Assembly (NCBI RefSeq): GCF_001649575.2
Contig: NC_051441.1
Coordinates: forward strand, 17,683,590-17,747,589
Direction: 5' to 3'
Origin: Kryptolebias marmoratus
Taxonomy: Eukaryota > Chordata > Actinopteri > Cyprinodontiformes > Rivulidae
Length of the DNA: 64,000 bases
Shown: positions 35,401 through 46,200 of the stretch, one piece after another
Numbering within the stretch: position 1 is the first letter of the stretch
Layout of the letters: each line of letters starts with the position of its first letter
Program-made: the position numbers and the translations under genes
Notes under the pieces: generated by a model
Database searches by the model: none
What the model saw: the letters and a program-made list of their open reading frames with translations, nothing else
What the model was told of the DNA's origin: nothing

Positions 35401-38400
35401 TCGACACGGGATTTCATAGAGGGGGTTCTGGTGCGCTCGATCATCCCGAGGAACAACCCTCCGCAGGTGGTGCACGACAGAGTGCTCGGCATCGTACAGG
35501 TGGGGCGCGAGCCGCGGTTGAAGACGCCTCGCCTCGTCACTTGGCTCGCCTGTCAGTAATTTGTGTTTTTTGTTTTTGTCACTCGCCAAGGCGTGGGCCG
35601 ACGCATTCCGCAGCTCGCCCGACCTGACGGGCGTGGTGTCGGTGTATGAAGACCTGCGAAGGAAGGGACTGGAGTTCCCCGTGGCTCAGGCCGATTGGTA
35701 TTCATCGGGTCAAGGCCCAAAAAAGGTGCAGGCGGTGTTGGGTTTCCCGTTCGGCTGCTAATGGCCGCCTGCTTTCGTCTTATCTTTTGCTCGTTTCTTG
35801 TCCTCTCTGTGCCTCTGCCTGTCAGACTTCGGCTGGGAACGGGCCCGCTGTCACTGCTTTACCCGCTGTGTGCTTGTCTTCTAAACCTCCTCTCATCCCA
35901 TCTCAAATCTCTGAGCTCAAACTGGCCCTGGAGGGAAACCATGCCTTCACCCCCAGCCAGGTGATGAAGCCAGAAAACGCCACTTTCTCTTCCTCCTTGT
36001 CAGTTAACACGACTACTTTTATCGTTCCTGTGTCTCTCCGCTCACTTTGACCTCTAAGCCTTCGTCAGTATTTGCCTGATTTTCAGCCACCTGTCGTAGT
36101 TAAGCGAACCTTTACGTTCCAGGTGAAAAAGCTAAAAACGGAGCTGGGGGTGGTGCGAAGCAACCTGACCACGATGTCAGAGATGATGAGCCATCTGGAC
36201 CCGGTCACGGTAAAACAAGCAGACATGGAGCTGCTGGAGGTAAACCTTTATCTGAAAAGGGGAGAAAAAACAAAACAAATAAAATTGTCCTTTATTCTCA
36301 AATCTACTCCCTGACATAAAAAAAGTTAAGCACCCAGACTGAGAGGTGGAACTAAATTGATGGTCATGTGATCTCAGATCAAATGGAAAAACAACATTAG
36401 CGATCCTCACCCTGATGCAGCTTAAAGGCTGGACCGGGGTGCAGTCTAAGAGGGGTAAGACGTGCAGATTTTGCCACCTACACCCCCTGGTGCCCGCTTC
36501 TTGCACATCAGATCACATCCGCCCTCGTCACTGGTCTGCACGCGGACCAGATGACATCCAAATTACGTCCTTCCTTTTGGGCGTTTAGCTTTTTTTATGT
36601 CGGCGAGTGCATCAGCTCGGACTGTTGCAGGAAAAGGACCATTACCCTTAACTGATCTCGCACTTCATGCGTTTTGTGCGGCATCCGGCCCTTCAACCCC
36701 CTCCCCCCGCCCACACATTCTCTGTCTCATTGTGTCATTAGCAGCTGTACACCGTTTGTAAGGAGATGCAGGACAGGATCGTGAAGATCATCCCCAGGCT
36801 CAGCGAGGAGAGGCTGATCCAGGAGTTACTGGCGACTAACGATGACATGAACACCGCCTTCACCCGCTACCACAGGTGACCTCATCGCTGTTATTATCAT
36901 CGTCACTCATTTGTTCACATGTCAGGATATTTTTGTTCTCCCGCTCATATGCTTGTCCCGCTGCTTGCAGGTTCGAAAGGCGATTAATGAACGGTCAAAG
37001 CGCGGAGCAGAAGGTAGAGAGCGCGTGGCTCTGTAACGCCACGGCGAACTGCGCGCAACGGGTGACTAACAGGCTCCTGTTTTATTGCCTTCAGAGCCAC
37101 AGTTACGTCAACCTCGCAGACCTCGATTCATCCGTAGGCCAGTCGGGAGTCCCATCGCTTCGAAGCGACAGCTCCTTCAGCCTGTCCAAAGCCGACAGTG
37201 TGTCCAGTCAGATGGCGAAACTTAGTAAGTGCTTCTGACGAGTAAGGGTTGCACAAGGTTTTATTAACTGAAAACAGGATGAAGACAACACAGCAAATGG
37301 TTTATATTTTTAAGCTTTTTGTTTAATTACAGAGCATAACATTCTCCGACACAGAGCCTCACAGAGTATTTTGAAAGAGAGTAGACTAAAAGTTTCATAA
37401 ATAAGAGGAGTTCAACTCAGTCCAGCGTCATTTACAGACTCGTTCAACAATTGGACGTTTGGGTTTTAATGAATTTGTTGCAGAAGTCCACGTCCCTCAC
37501 TCATTTGTTTAAATACAGCATCAAACACACGACCCCCTCTGTTCAGAAACATCAGTTTCCAGTCGCAAACTTTCAGTCTCTGTGCCCGTTCAGTAAGTTC
37601 CAGTTTGTCGTTATCATTTTTTGGCTATTAGTAAAAGAATCCTTAATCCTCTGAGCTCCAGGAATCTCACTGTGAGTGATCTGGGGGGGACACGTTTGAG
37701 TCCAAGTCAGCCGTGTGCCCTCTGAATCCTGATTTTCTTTTCTGGTGGTTGTTTCAGTGTCTCTTGAAGCAACTCCTCTATATATCCAATTAGATTCTTT
37801 CTTTCACTTCCTTCTGGAATCTGGAAAATCCTGATCAACTTCGGAGATCTGAAAGCTCCATATCAAGGCGAAGCAGGTACCGCGGCGCCCTCTGGTGTCT
37901 CTGGTGTCTCCTATTTGTCCCGGTCGCTCCTCATGTTTTGAGATTTGGTCTTTTAGATCTGTAACCTCGTGCTCCAGTCATTTACGGTTCATCTTTTCTG
38001 TCCCTGAAGACTCCTGAAGCAGCTGACAGGTACCGGACGGCCAGAAGGGGCTGCGGCTTCTGTGGTCGTGAAAGCAAAATCTTTCACTTGGTCCCGAGGA
38101 GGTTTCAGACAAACATTTCAAAGCCTCAGAAAAAGAAAACAGGCCTGGTCCCAGGCCGTGCTCAGCTCAGGTGGAGAATTATTCCACCTGGGAAAAGAAC
38201 CGTTAAAATAAATCTAAAAAATTCATACCCATCATGACCCCAGCTGCATGCTGTCCACCATCAGTGTTTCTTTCTTAGGTGCCCAAACTCCACAAACCCA
38301 CTTCACCAGTGCACCCACATCCTGCATCACGATGGCTCATTTACTGTATTCGCTGCCTCCTTCCACCTTAAATGAGTTCAGATCAAAAAAACGACATATA

Positions 38401-39863
38401 TCCTCTGAAGCTGATCCGTTTAGCGCACGCAGCGATCGCGATGGCTGAACGTTTCCATCGTGTGTGATCTCTATGCTGCTTTTTATTCCGTGCAATTAAA
38501 ATCTCTCCTTTTTTTCCTTTTTGCAGGTACAAGTGAGTCCGATGACCTGTTATCGCAGAAAATAAACGTCCTAACCCAACAGAGATCAAGGTAAATAAAG
38601 ACTGAAGTTTTTAAAAAAAGAAGTTGAGTTGAGAGGGGTTGCTGCAGGTTTGAGAAGCTGCTCAAGTAGAGAGAAGAAGAAGAAAACGCTAAGGCGTTTC
38701 TGACACATGAAACCAGTTGGCGGGAAAGATTTAAATGGGCCTCGATGCACAACAACTGCTTCTTACTGACCTCGGTTGCATTTCGGAAACGTCTGCAGGC
38801 TTTATCGGTGTACAAGGTTGTAACCGATGTGTAAAAACTTGTGTTTCAGTTCCAAGAACGAAGCCTCAGTGGACGGCCGGGCTCGAGCTCAGGATGACAC
38901 TTTACAAAACACTGGAACGGTAAGCAGAGACACCAGGAAGTTTGGGTTTATTTATTTGCTTTGATTTAAGGCATTATAATAGAATTTTCAACTTGTCTGC
39001 CACAGCAGCCAGGAAACTCGTCACATATTTAGTTTCTAAGGTTTGCAGAGTTAAGTAAAGACTAGAACTCCTTGAAGGAATGGATATCGCCTGCGGATAT
39101 TTTGGAGCACTTGTTGGGGATGAGTCTCAGAGACTACCACAACCAATGTTCTACCAATATCTGTAAAACTGATTTTAGTTGTAGCCACTTTTGTGTTTGC
39201 AACTGGAGACTCAGACACAGGCAGTGACGTGTAAAACATGAGGAATGAACAAAGAAGGAAATGGTACAAAACCAGTGGATTAACTCCAATAAGAATGCTG
39301 CTTTTTTACCGGTTTGTTTCCTTTTAAATGAACTCTGTGTGTGTGTGTGTGTGTGTGTACAAAGGATGAAAGTCCAGCCTCCTCCCGCAGCTCCTCACCA
39401 AAGTTAGATTGGATGATTAAAAGGGGAATGGTGGGTCTCATTCCATGATAGATGTGTCCAAGCATTACATCAGTTTTTTGTTGTTCCCTCGCCTCGTGTT
39501 GTGATCTGGGTTGTTTTCGCACGGCTCTCTGTTGGGGTTTGGTAGTTGGAGATGAATCCCACTGGTTTGCATGCTGGTGTGGGAGCATGGCCGTGTTTTT
39601 TTTGGTTTGTTTTCAGCCGTGATGTGACGTCGTCGTCACATGGGACATCGTGTCAGTCGGCAGCATCTCGATGTTGTAAGGGGTTTGGTTATGCTTGTGT
39701 CATTTTGGTGTCTTGGTGGCATGTTGATATTGGTGTTTTTAATGTTTAACATCAGTCACCAAGCGTTTGCTCTGCTGTCTTTCTCAGATTCCCATCACCC
39801 AATCTAATGTAATGGATGATATAGAGAAATGGCTTGCTTTGGATGACGAGGTAAGTAGACCAG

Positions 39864-39938
<75 letters not shown>

Positions 39939-41174
39939 CGAAGTCAGATTATTTGCTCTATTAGGTCTGTCTTTTTGATGAAAAGATTCATTTTAATCAG
40001 CTTCAAACAATACATCAGATCGGTTTAAAAGAAGGGGTTCTGTGGAAAAGTTTGAAACAATTAATATCTTACCTGTTACAGATGGCTCACTGAACGACCT
40101 CAGTTTAGAGTTAAATCTGACAGAATAACAAGCAAACGGCTAGTCTAAGGTCTGCTAGATAAAGTGTAAGGTTTGGAACAACAAGCAATAAGGAAATTAC
40201 TTTCATTAAATTTGTTTAAAAAAAACACGAGGCTTTTGTTTTCACACGAGAACAGACAGATGAAATAAACAGAACTTAAAGGTGACATGAGGCTAACATT
40301 AAAACGATTGGGGTTAAAGGTTGTTCAATGAGCCATCTACAACACTGTTCAAAGTCTTTGCTTAATGACGCCAGACTCAGGTATTAAAAGTGTTATATTT
40401 CCACAACCACGCTGGATTAGAATTAAGTATCTGTCCTTGAATTATATGTTGACTAAACAATCATCACTATATGCATACATTTAAGTGAACTAAAATGTTT
40501 TTGTGTTTCATGTAATGCAGTACGATGACTTTGAGGACTCAGACGGTGTGACCAGTGAAGGTGAAGATCTTTACATTTAACCTCCTGTTTTACTTTTTAT
40601 CCCATCAACAAGCGGGATTTATTAAATTTGTGAAACTGATCAATAGAAAACACTTACTGTATGTGCTGCAAGTGAGATATACAGTTCAACCAGCAGATGG
40701 CAGTAGAGACGTCACTGACTGTAAGGCACTTCTTAAATCTGGTTCTACGCTATTCTGTCCTTATTTGTTTGTTTGTTTGTTTATTTGTTTTTTAATTAAT
40801 CATGTCATCATCAAATATGGCCTAAGCTACTGCCTTCCTGACCCAATCATTTCAGGGACAAGTTGAAAAAAAACTAACTAATAATTTTTGTGTTTACTTC
40901 AACGTCTATAAACAAACCATCATTAAAACCTCCTATGTGTCTGAGTCAGAGAACTGCTGTTAATTGATAATAATTAGTAATCACTCAGTTCCTACGGTTT
41001 GTCTCCGTTTTGACTCCGTGCTGCGATTAACCTCTAAAGGCCTAAAAACAGACTCCTCCCGTTTGTCATCTCTCCGCAGAGTTCGACCGCTTTCTGGCAG
41101 AAAGAGCGAAAGCAGCCGAGCGCCTGCCGTCCCTGCGAGCCTCCTCGCAGGACATCAACTCCTCCGAGTCCTAA
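32004..41174 (+). CDS. tom1: target of Myb1 (TOM1), endosomal sorting adaptor, 15 exons
   Basis: TOM1 is an endosomal adaptor that binds ubiquitinated cargo, Tollip, clathrin and myosin VI. Exons: 32004-32055, 33833-33917, 34010-34088, 35350-35499, 35591-35725, 35826-35960, 36123-36239, 36742-36875, 36971-37013, 37095-37224, 38527-38590, 38850-38919, 39788-39850, 40521-40560, 41080-41174. Junctions are AG/GT and phase-compatible; 463 residues against 492 in human TOM1. The N-terminal VHS domain (residues ~5-150) carries [55 protein letters not shown] and [19 protein letters not shown] domain follows (about 205-310; [17 protein letters not shown]). The C-terminus keeps the myosin-VI-binding-like MDDIEKWL and [22 protein letters not shown]. 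The VHS sequence favours TOM1 over TOM1L2. The linker is diverged, and the usual acidic-phenylalanine end of the family is absent. Confidence 0.93.
32399..32436. repeat. (GT)n microsatellite in tom1 intron 1
   Basis: Nineteen perfect GT units. Confidence 0.95.
32678..33160. mobile_element. MITE with splice-signal terminal repeats (M2)
   Basis: The left terminus has ATCTTACCTG...GATAGCTC (32711-32733). The right terminus has GAGCTC...CTGCAAGTAAGAT (33103-33125). The outer ~35 bases on each side are also loosely inverted. The middle holds a short run of TACCTGG/TACTTACC-type phrases (about 32866-32995) reminiscent of the minisatellite at 11 kb. No coding capacity. Confidence 0.55.
34150..34354. 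repeat. dispersed repeat family R, copy B
   Basis: In tom1 intron 3. It carries family phrases in order: ACTGATTAACTT, CAAGATGGGTGCCAC, GACTTTAGGAAACACAAAAACGG, GAGCACTAATACATCCAACA and TTTGACCAAAACGACT. The last two link it to copies C and E. Confidence 0.6.
34596..34865 (+). other. short TE-like open frame in tom1 intron 3
   Basis: A 89-codon frame starting with CTG/ATG-type codons. It is acidic and Ser/Asp-rich with a central [11 protein letters not shown] motif. It resembles the PYQFEPE-type N-terminal motif of fish transposon ORFs annotated as P2X7-like proteins, so it is probably the 5' part of a DNA-transposon gene. There is no continuation and nothing to suggest a host gene. The assignment is tentative. 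Confidence 0.3.
39336..39358. repeat. (GT)n microsatellite in tom1 intron 12
   Basis: A short perfect TG/GT tract. Confidence 0.9.
39864..39936. repeat. (AAT)n microsatellite in tom1 intron 13
   Basis: About 24 perfect ATA/AAT units, beginning 13 bases after the exon 13 donor. Confidence 0.95.
40034..40345. mobile_element. MITE with splice-signal terminal repeats (M3)
   Basis: The left end GGGGTTCTGTGG...ATCTTACCTGTTACAGATGG (40034-40085) matches M1 closely. The right end is partial (GAGCCATCTACAACA, 40330-40344) and lacks the outer portion, so this copy is 3'-truncated or diverged. It lies in tom1 intron 13. Confidence 0.55.
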
Positions 41175-41730
41175 TCCCGACGCCAGCCCGACAAACTAAC
41201 ACGACTACACGGAGCCCCGGCGCCGCTGGCTGGTTAACACCCGGTGTTGACGAAGGGTCACTGTCACATTCTGCACTCGAGGAACAACTTTGTACCTGTT
41301 TGTGTAATCCCTACTAGAGAGGAAACTTATTTTTAACTGGAAGAGATTGACTATTTGCTGAAGGACAGATGTTTTTACTCGACATGAGTTTGAGGGTATA
41401 TATGTGAACAAACTTTTGCACATTTTATAGGCTACATTCCTGCTGTTGGAGAGACAAAATAGAATATTGTTACGAGGAAAATCTTTACAACTTTTGCTCT
41501 GTGTTATATTGCTGTTAAATGTGTATATATGTTGGTAACGTGAAAAAGGCACAATAACGTTCTCTGGAAACTTGTAAGAGGAGCTCAGATGTGACATACT
41601 GTAAGAGTTTAACGCTTTACATCAATATTGTTTGATGCGGAAGAAAGATGTTATTTTTGTTTCCAACTCTTCCATGAAAAAGTGTTTTACTTGAAGTTTA
41701 ATAGAAAGTCATGACAAGCTGCTGCCGTAT

Positions 41731-41736
41731 ATTAAA
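41731..41736 (+). terminator. tom1: tom1 poly(A) signal candidate
   Basis: An ATTAAA hexamer about 560 bases after the tom1 stop. No canonical AATAAA lies between them, and the 3'-UTR in between is unique AT-rich sequence. Confidence 0.45.
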
Positions 41737-42134
41737 CTATTAACTGGAAAGCTTAAAGTTTTGAGCCTGCAGCCCTGACCTGTTCTACAAGAGTCTCTCT
41801 GATTGCTTTACATTTATTTAATTTATTTGTGCTCACGTTTTATATAGTGATAAAATTGAGCAGGAGCAGAAATTAATGTGATTAAAAATGTAATATTAAT
41901 TAATAACTGTCTTTGGTCTAGTCCAAATTATAACTATAGTTTGAATTAAAATTAAATTGCTCTAAAATAGAATTCCTATTTAAATAACCATACACTTACT
42001 TTGAGGAAGCTGTAGAGATCGTTCCCCGGCGGTTTTCTAAAGGTTAGTTGCACTTTCTACAATGTGACCTTCAGGAAAACCATGAAAGATTGTTCCTCGG
42101 AGATTCCCTGAAGGTTAAATGCAGCTTTTGGGGA

Positions 42135-42345
42135 ACCTTTAGGACAGTGGTTCCCAAACGTTTCAGCTTCCGACCTACGAAGTCTATGTGGAACCACTGC
42201 TTAAAGCCATTTATGAAAGAGCCTCATCAACTAATATATATATATATATTTTTTATCTACTATCTTTGTAACATTAAGACTAAATATCCCACTTGGTGTT
42301 TCGTGACCCCCCACGGGGGTCCTGACCCTCACTTTGGGAACCGAT
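42135..42345. mobile_element. hAT-type MITE (CAGTGGTTCCCAAA ends)
   Basis: It starts CAGTGGTTCCCAAACG and contains GACCCCCCACGGGGGTC. It ends CACTTTGGGAACCG, the inverted counterpart of the start. Length and structure match the teleost family seen in older form at 31061-31377. Confidence 0.7.
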
Positions 42346-42494
42346 TCTTTTGTGGGCGTTACCGTTTAGGTTCTTTAAAAGTCCCAAAGTGGATATAGTG
42401 AGTAGAGTGGAATCACAAAAGTATTACTAAAAAGAAAAACAGTCCTTGAAGGAATACATATCATGTAAACGACAGCAAAATCAGCCAATTACAT

Positions 42495-43110
42495 CTGCTC
42501 TCTACGTGGGTGGGACATAAAAATAATGCATAAGTCCCGCCCACTTGAGGACCACCAATCAGAAGCTAGCTCCAGCACTCGTTCTAACCTTTAGCCGGCG
42601 CTCGTGACAATGAGGAGGACGGTTTTGCTAATATATTTGCTTCGCTGTTTGCTTGCTCTGTTGGTGTGGAGAAATACTGGACATAAAATGCCTTTTTTTG
42701 CACTAAGGAAGCAGTTGACGGACTTCGTTATCAATTAATGTCATCAAAATGGTGAGTAATTTAGCAACCGTGGCTATGCTAAGTGCTATTAATCTGGTCA
42801 CTGCACAGCTTTCTTGCAGTTTTTCATAAAAATTGCGCTTGTTTTTTTTTTTTAAATCCCGTTAACCCGCTTTAGCCGACTATTTTTAAAGTGTAAGTGT
42901 TTATTTTATTTTTTTATTTTTTGCTTTGAAGCTGGACTGGTTAATTCACTTTAGGTGTTGGTTTGAATTAGAGGACATTTCATTGAGCTTTATGAGGAAA
43001 CGAGTCACGTGTTTAATTAACGGCAGGGAACGAGTCACGTCTCTGATAAGGCATCAAAGGCAGGGAAAGAATGACGTGTTAATACGTGTCAAAGGCACCA
43101 AAGGAAGTAG
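42495..43110 (+). promoter_or_regulatory. promoter-like block upstream of an unrecognised gene
   Basis: It contains a GC box (CCCGCCC near 42536), a CCAAT box (ACCAATCAG near 42552), a strong splice donor (ATG|GTGAGT, exon end 42751) and a cluster of repeated motifs: CGAGTCACGT at 43001-43010 and 43031-43040, an E-box CACGTG at 43006-43011, ATGACGTG near 43071, and TCAAAGGCA twice. This looks like a promoter and noncoding first exon for the gene whose ATG is at 43214. The assignment is inferred. Confidence 0.3.
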
Positions 43111-43213
43111 GGCTCTGAAGTAAGGTGAGCCTGCCATTTATCCAGAACCTGTCCACGGATCCGGACGTACCAGAACCCTCAGCATTGTTAAACTCGAGGT
43201 CACATCAGTCGAC

Positions 43214-46200
43214 ATGAATTTCTTTAAGGCACATGCCTCAGCTAGCCAGGTAAAAATCAGCCGCCATTGCAGATCCGTTCCTACTGTTAACGTACGCAGT
43301 GTTACAGGCCCGGCCTTTCGATAGGGGGTGGTAGAGAGCAACGGGGAAGAAGAAGAAGAAGAGCTGGGTGAGTTAGTTCGGGAGACGCTAGCTGTGAAGT
43401 TGGTTGTACGCTATTCGCCTTGCCAAGAGAGGAATAAAAGTTCTACAAGCTTTCATCTGCCTCCTCCTTGTTTTGCCGCCAGCGGAGCAGAACCTTTAGA
43501 GCTCGTTACCTGCAGACGAGCCGAAATAGACTTATTAGGTAACACTGGGGGCTCGTCCGGGATCGCTCTGCTAGAAAAAGGCGGGGGGAACGGCAAGAAA
43601 TGGATGAAGGAGGCCGAAAGAATTTTCTGGAAGTTCCCAAGATGGCTGCGACTGGCGCCGACACTGCTACCGGAGTATCAACGCAAATGGAGGGAAGGAG
43701 CCGAAGAGTAAGCTTAAACCCCTTCCTGGTGGATATAGAAGAGACCCGACAGGACAATGCGGGCTTCTGTGATGAAATGGAGTGGCGTGATGATCGGTTG
43801 GTGACCAGCAGGGAATTAACTCCAGCGGCAAGTGAAGCTACACCATGGCCACTGACCCCGCCACCGTCAGAACATTACAACCCTTTTACAACGCCGGACC
43901 AGCGAACGACTAACTGCGGTGAGAGTTTAGCCCATTTCTGTCCAAGTCGTGGTGGTGCTCAGAACGTAGCATCCACGCCCCGCGTGACGACATGTTATAT
44001 GGATAATAAGACTAATAGCCGAGGTGCAGCTGGATTTCCTCCTTCCCCGCTAAATGTACCTAACTGGGAACGCTGTGTAGCTTCATCGCTGACCCACGCA
44101 GTACCGCTCGTTAACCAGTCGGAGGGTTTTGGACACATACTGCAAACTTGCCCACCCGCACGACAGGATTTCCCCCACACGAGCGGAGGCTCCGTACATC
44201 ATGTTGTAGGATCATTGGGCAGAGTAGAGAACAATCACAGATTTTGTATTTCACCCCAGCCGGAAAATACTTCAGTTCCGGTTCAGCACTTCGGTTCCTG
44301 TAATCTTGTACATGGATTAAACGACATAAACAGCAGTGAGTGTCGAACATGTGATGAGAAGATCCCAATACTGCAGCCAGGCCATTTTGATGGAGCAGGT
44401 TCATGGAAAGGCTTCCTTTACCAGTTTGAATGCTGTGCTACGGCTAATCACTGGACTGAAAAGACTAAAGCTGTCCAGTTAAAATTCTGCCTCACCGGTC
44501 CAGCTGGAGCCATTGTCCATAAAAATCCCAGATCAGCTGATTGGAGCTATCAGCGGATTGTTGAGGAGGTTGAAGCTGCCTATGGGGCTTCTTCAGAACA
44601 TGCTGCAGCTATTGGCATCGAATTGAGGCAAAGAGTCAGGAAAACTGGAGAAGCTCTACATGTTCTAAGAGATGACATCTATGAAAAGGTCTCTGTTGTT
44701 TATGCCAACTGTACAGAGAGAGAGCAAGATCGCGTTAGTGTGGAGATTTTCACTAATGCTCTAGCAGACCCTGATCTGATCCAAAAACTGTTAGAGGAAC
44801 GACCACGCACCCTTGCGTTGGCTTATGGAATCGCCCAAAGGTATGAAGCCACAAGGATGGCCGCCCGTGCAGTCACACAATTGATGCGGCCCACCGCACG
44901 CAACTCGACACCTCAAGGGGCCAGGCTAGCAATGGTGCATGAGGACCGCAACCTGACCCAATGGGGGCCACGTGAGAAACATCGACAGAAATCCATCTCA
45001 AGTAAGAACAAACATTTAAGCAATGTCATATGTCATAACTGCTCTGGTGTGGGTCATCTACAGAGAAGCTGCCCTTCACCACACCAACCAAAAGTAAAGC
45101 AAACACATCCCAAAAAGCCATCCACACCAGACACTGTGATTATCTGCACTAAAAACGGGAAGGAGGACATGTGCATTCAAATTCTGATCCATGGAATAGA
45201 AATATGTGCCCTCTTAGACTCTGGTGCCCGGAGAAACGTGCTGTCCCTGCGTGACTTTAACTCGTTTGTTTTAGAGTGTAGACCCACCATCCAGCCATCA
45301 TCTGCACAAACACTGCAGGGAATCGGGCCGGAGGGGCTGCCTGTGCTGGGAGAGGTTGTCCTCCCAGTCCATATTGGAAACAAGATGGTGGATGTGAACT
45401 TCATCATTGCTGACACAGCTGAGAGCACAGAGGTCATCTTAGGTCAACCCTTCCTGCAGCAGTCAAGTGCCTGTTTGGACTATGGGCGTAAGGAAATAAC
45501 TCTGTTTGGAGAGAAGGTTCCCCAGTTAGGTTTTGAGTTCCAGGCTGGGGTACACGTTGTGAGGGTGGCCCGTACCACGGTCCTGGAGCCTGGGCGCGAG
45601 TATGTGGTGCCTGGTCTCTACCGACCTTGCCATACGGCCAGCAGGGTTCTCATGCTGAGCCCCACTAAAGCCTTCATTGAAAAGCACAATGTTCTTGTGG
45701 CCCATGTTGTTGTCCAGCAGCAGCAGTCAGCCAGCTTACCCATCCGGATCTTCAACCCTGGCACCATCCCTGTTAAGGTAAACAAAGGAGCGGTGGCTGG
45801 AGTGCTTCAGCCAGTTCAGGTTGTTGCAGGAAAGGAGCTCCAGGCAGCTGGAGCAGACAGAGCCAATATTGTGCATGAATCTGTTAACCCTGTCCCTTTT
45901 TCTATACCGAACCATCTCCAGGAACTGTATGCTGACAGCTGTGGTGGATTGTTGGAAGAGGACCGTCGTCAACTGGGCCAGTTATTGCAGCGATATGGCG
46001 ATGTGTTCTCCACTGGCCCAAATGATTTGGGTCGCACCAGCATTGTGAAACATGACATCCTGACCACTGTAGGACCTCCTGTGAAGCAGCCCCCCCGGAA
46101 AATGGCTCGGCAGAAACAGGAAGCAGCTGACCAGCAGGTGCTTCAGAGCTTGGAGGCTGGCCTTGCCCAACCCAGTAATAGCAGCTGGGCAGCACCAATT

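Noticed and set aside
42611..42742. 43-codon frame with a hydrophobic signal-like start (MRRTVLLIYLL)
   Set aside because: It ends within the proposed first exon, has no continuation, and hydrophobic runs are common in AT-rich DNA. It may be an upstream ORF at most.
43273..43299. Exon interrupted directly by the retrotransposon (frame continuing from GATCCG across to 56167)
   Set aside because: The frame across the site is open in two phases but needs an acceptor with no pyrimidine tract. The intronic model has a strong donor, a branch point and an acceptor.
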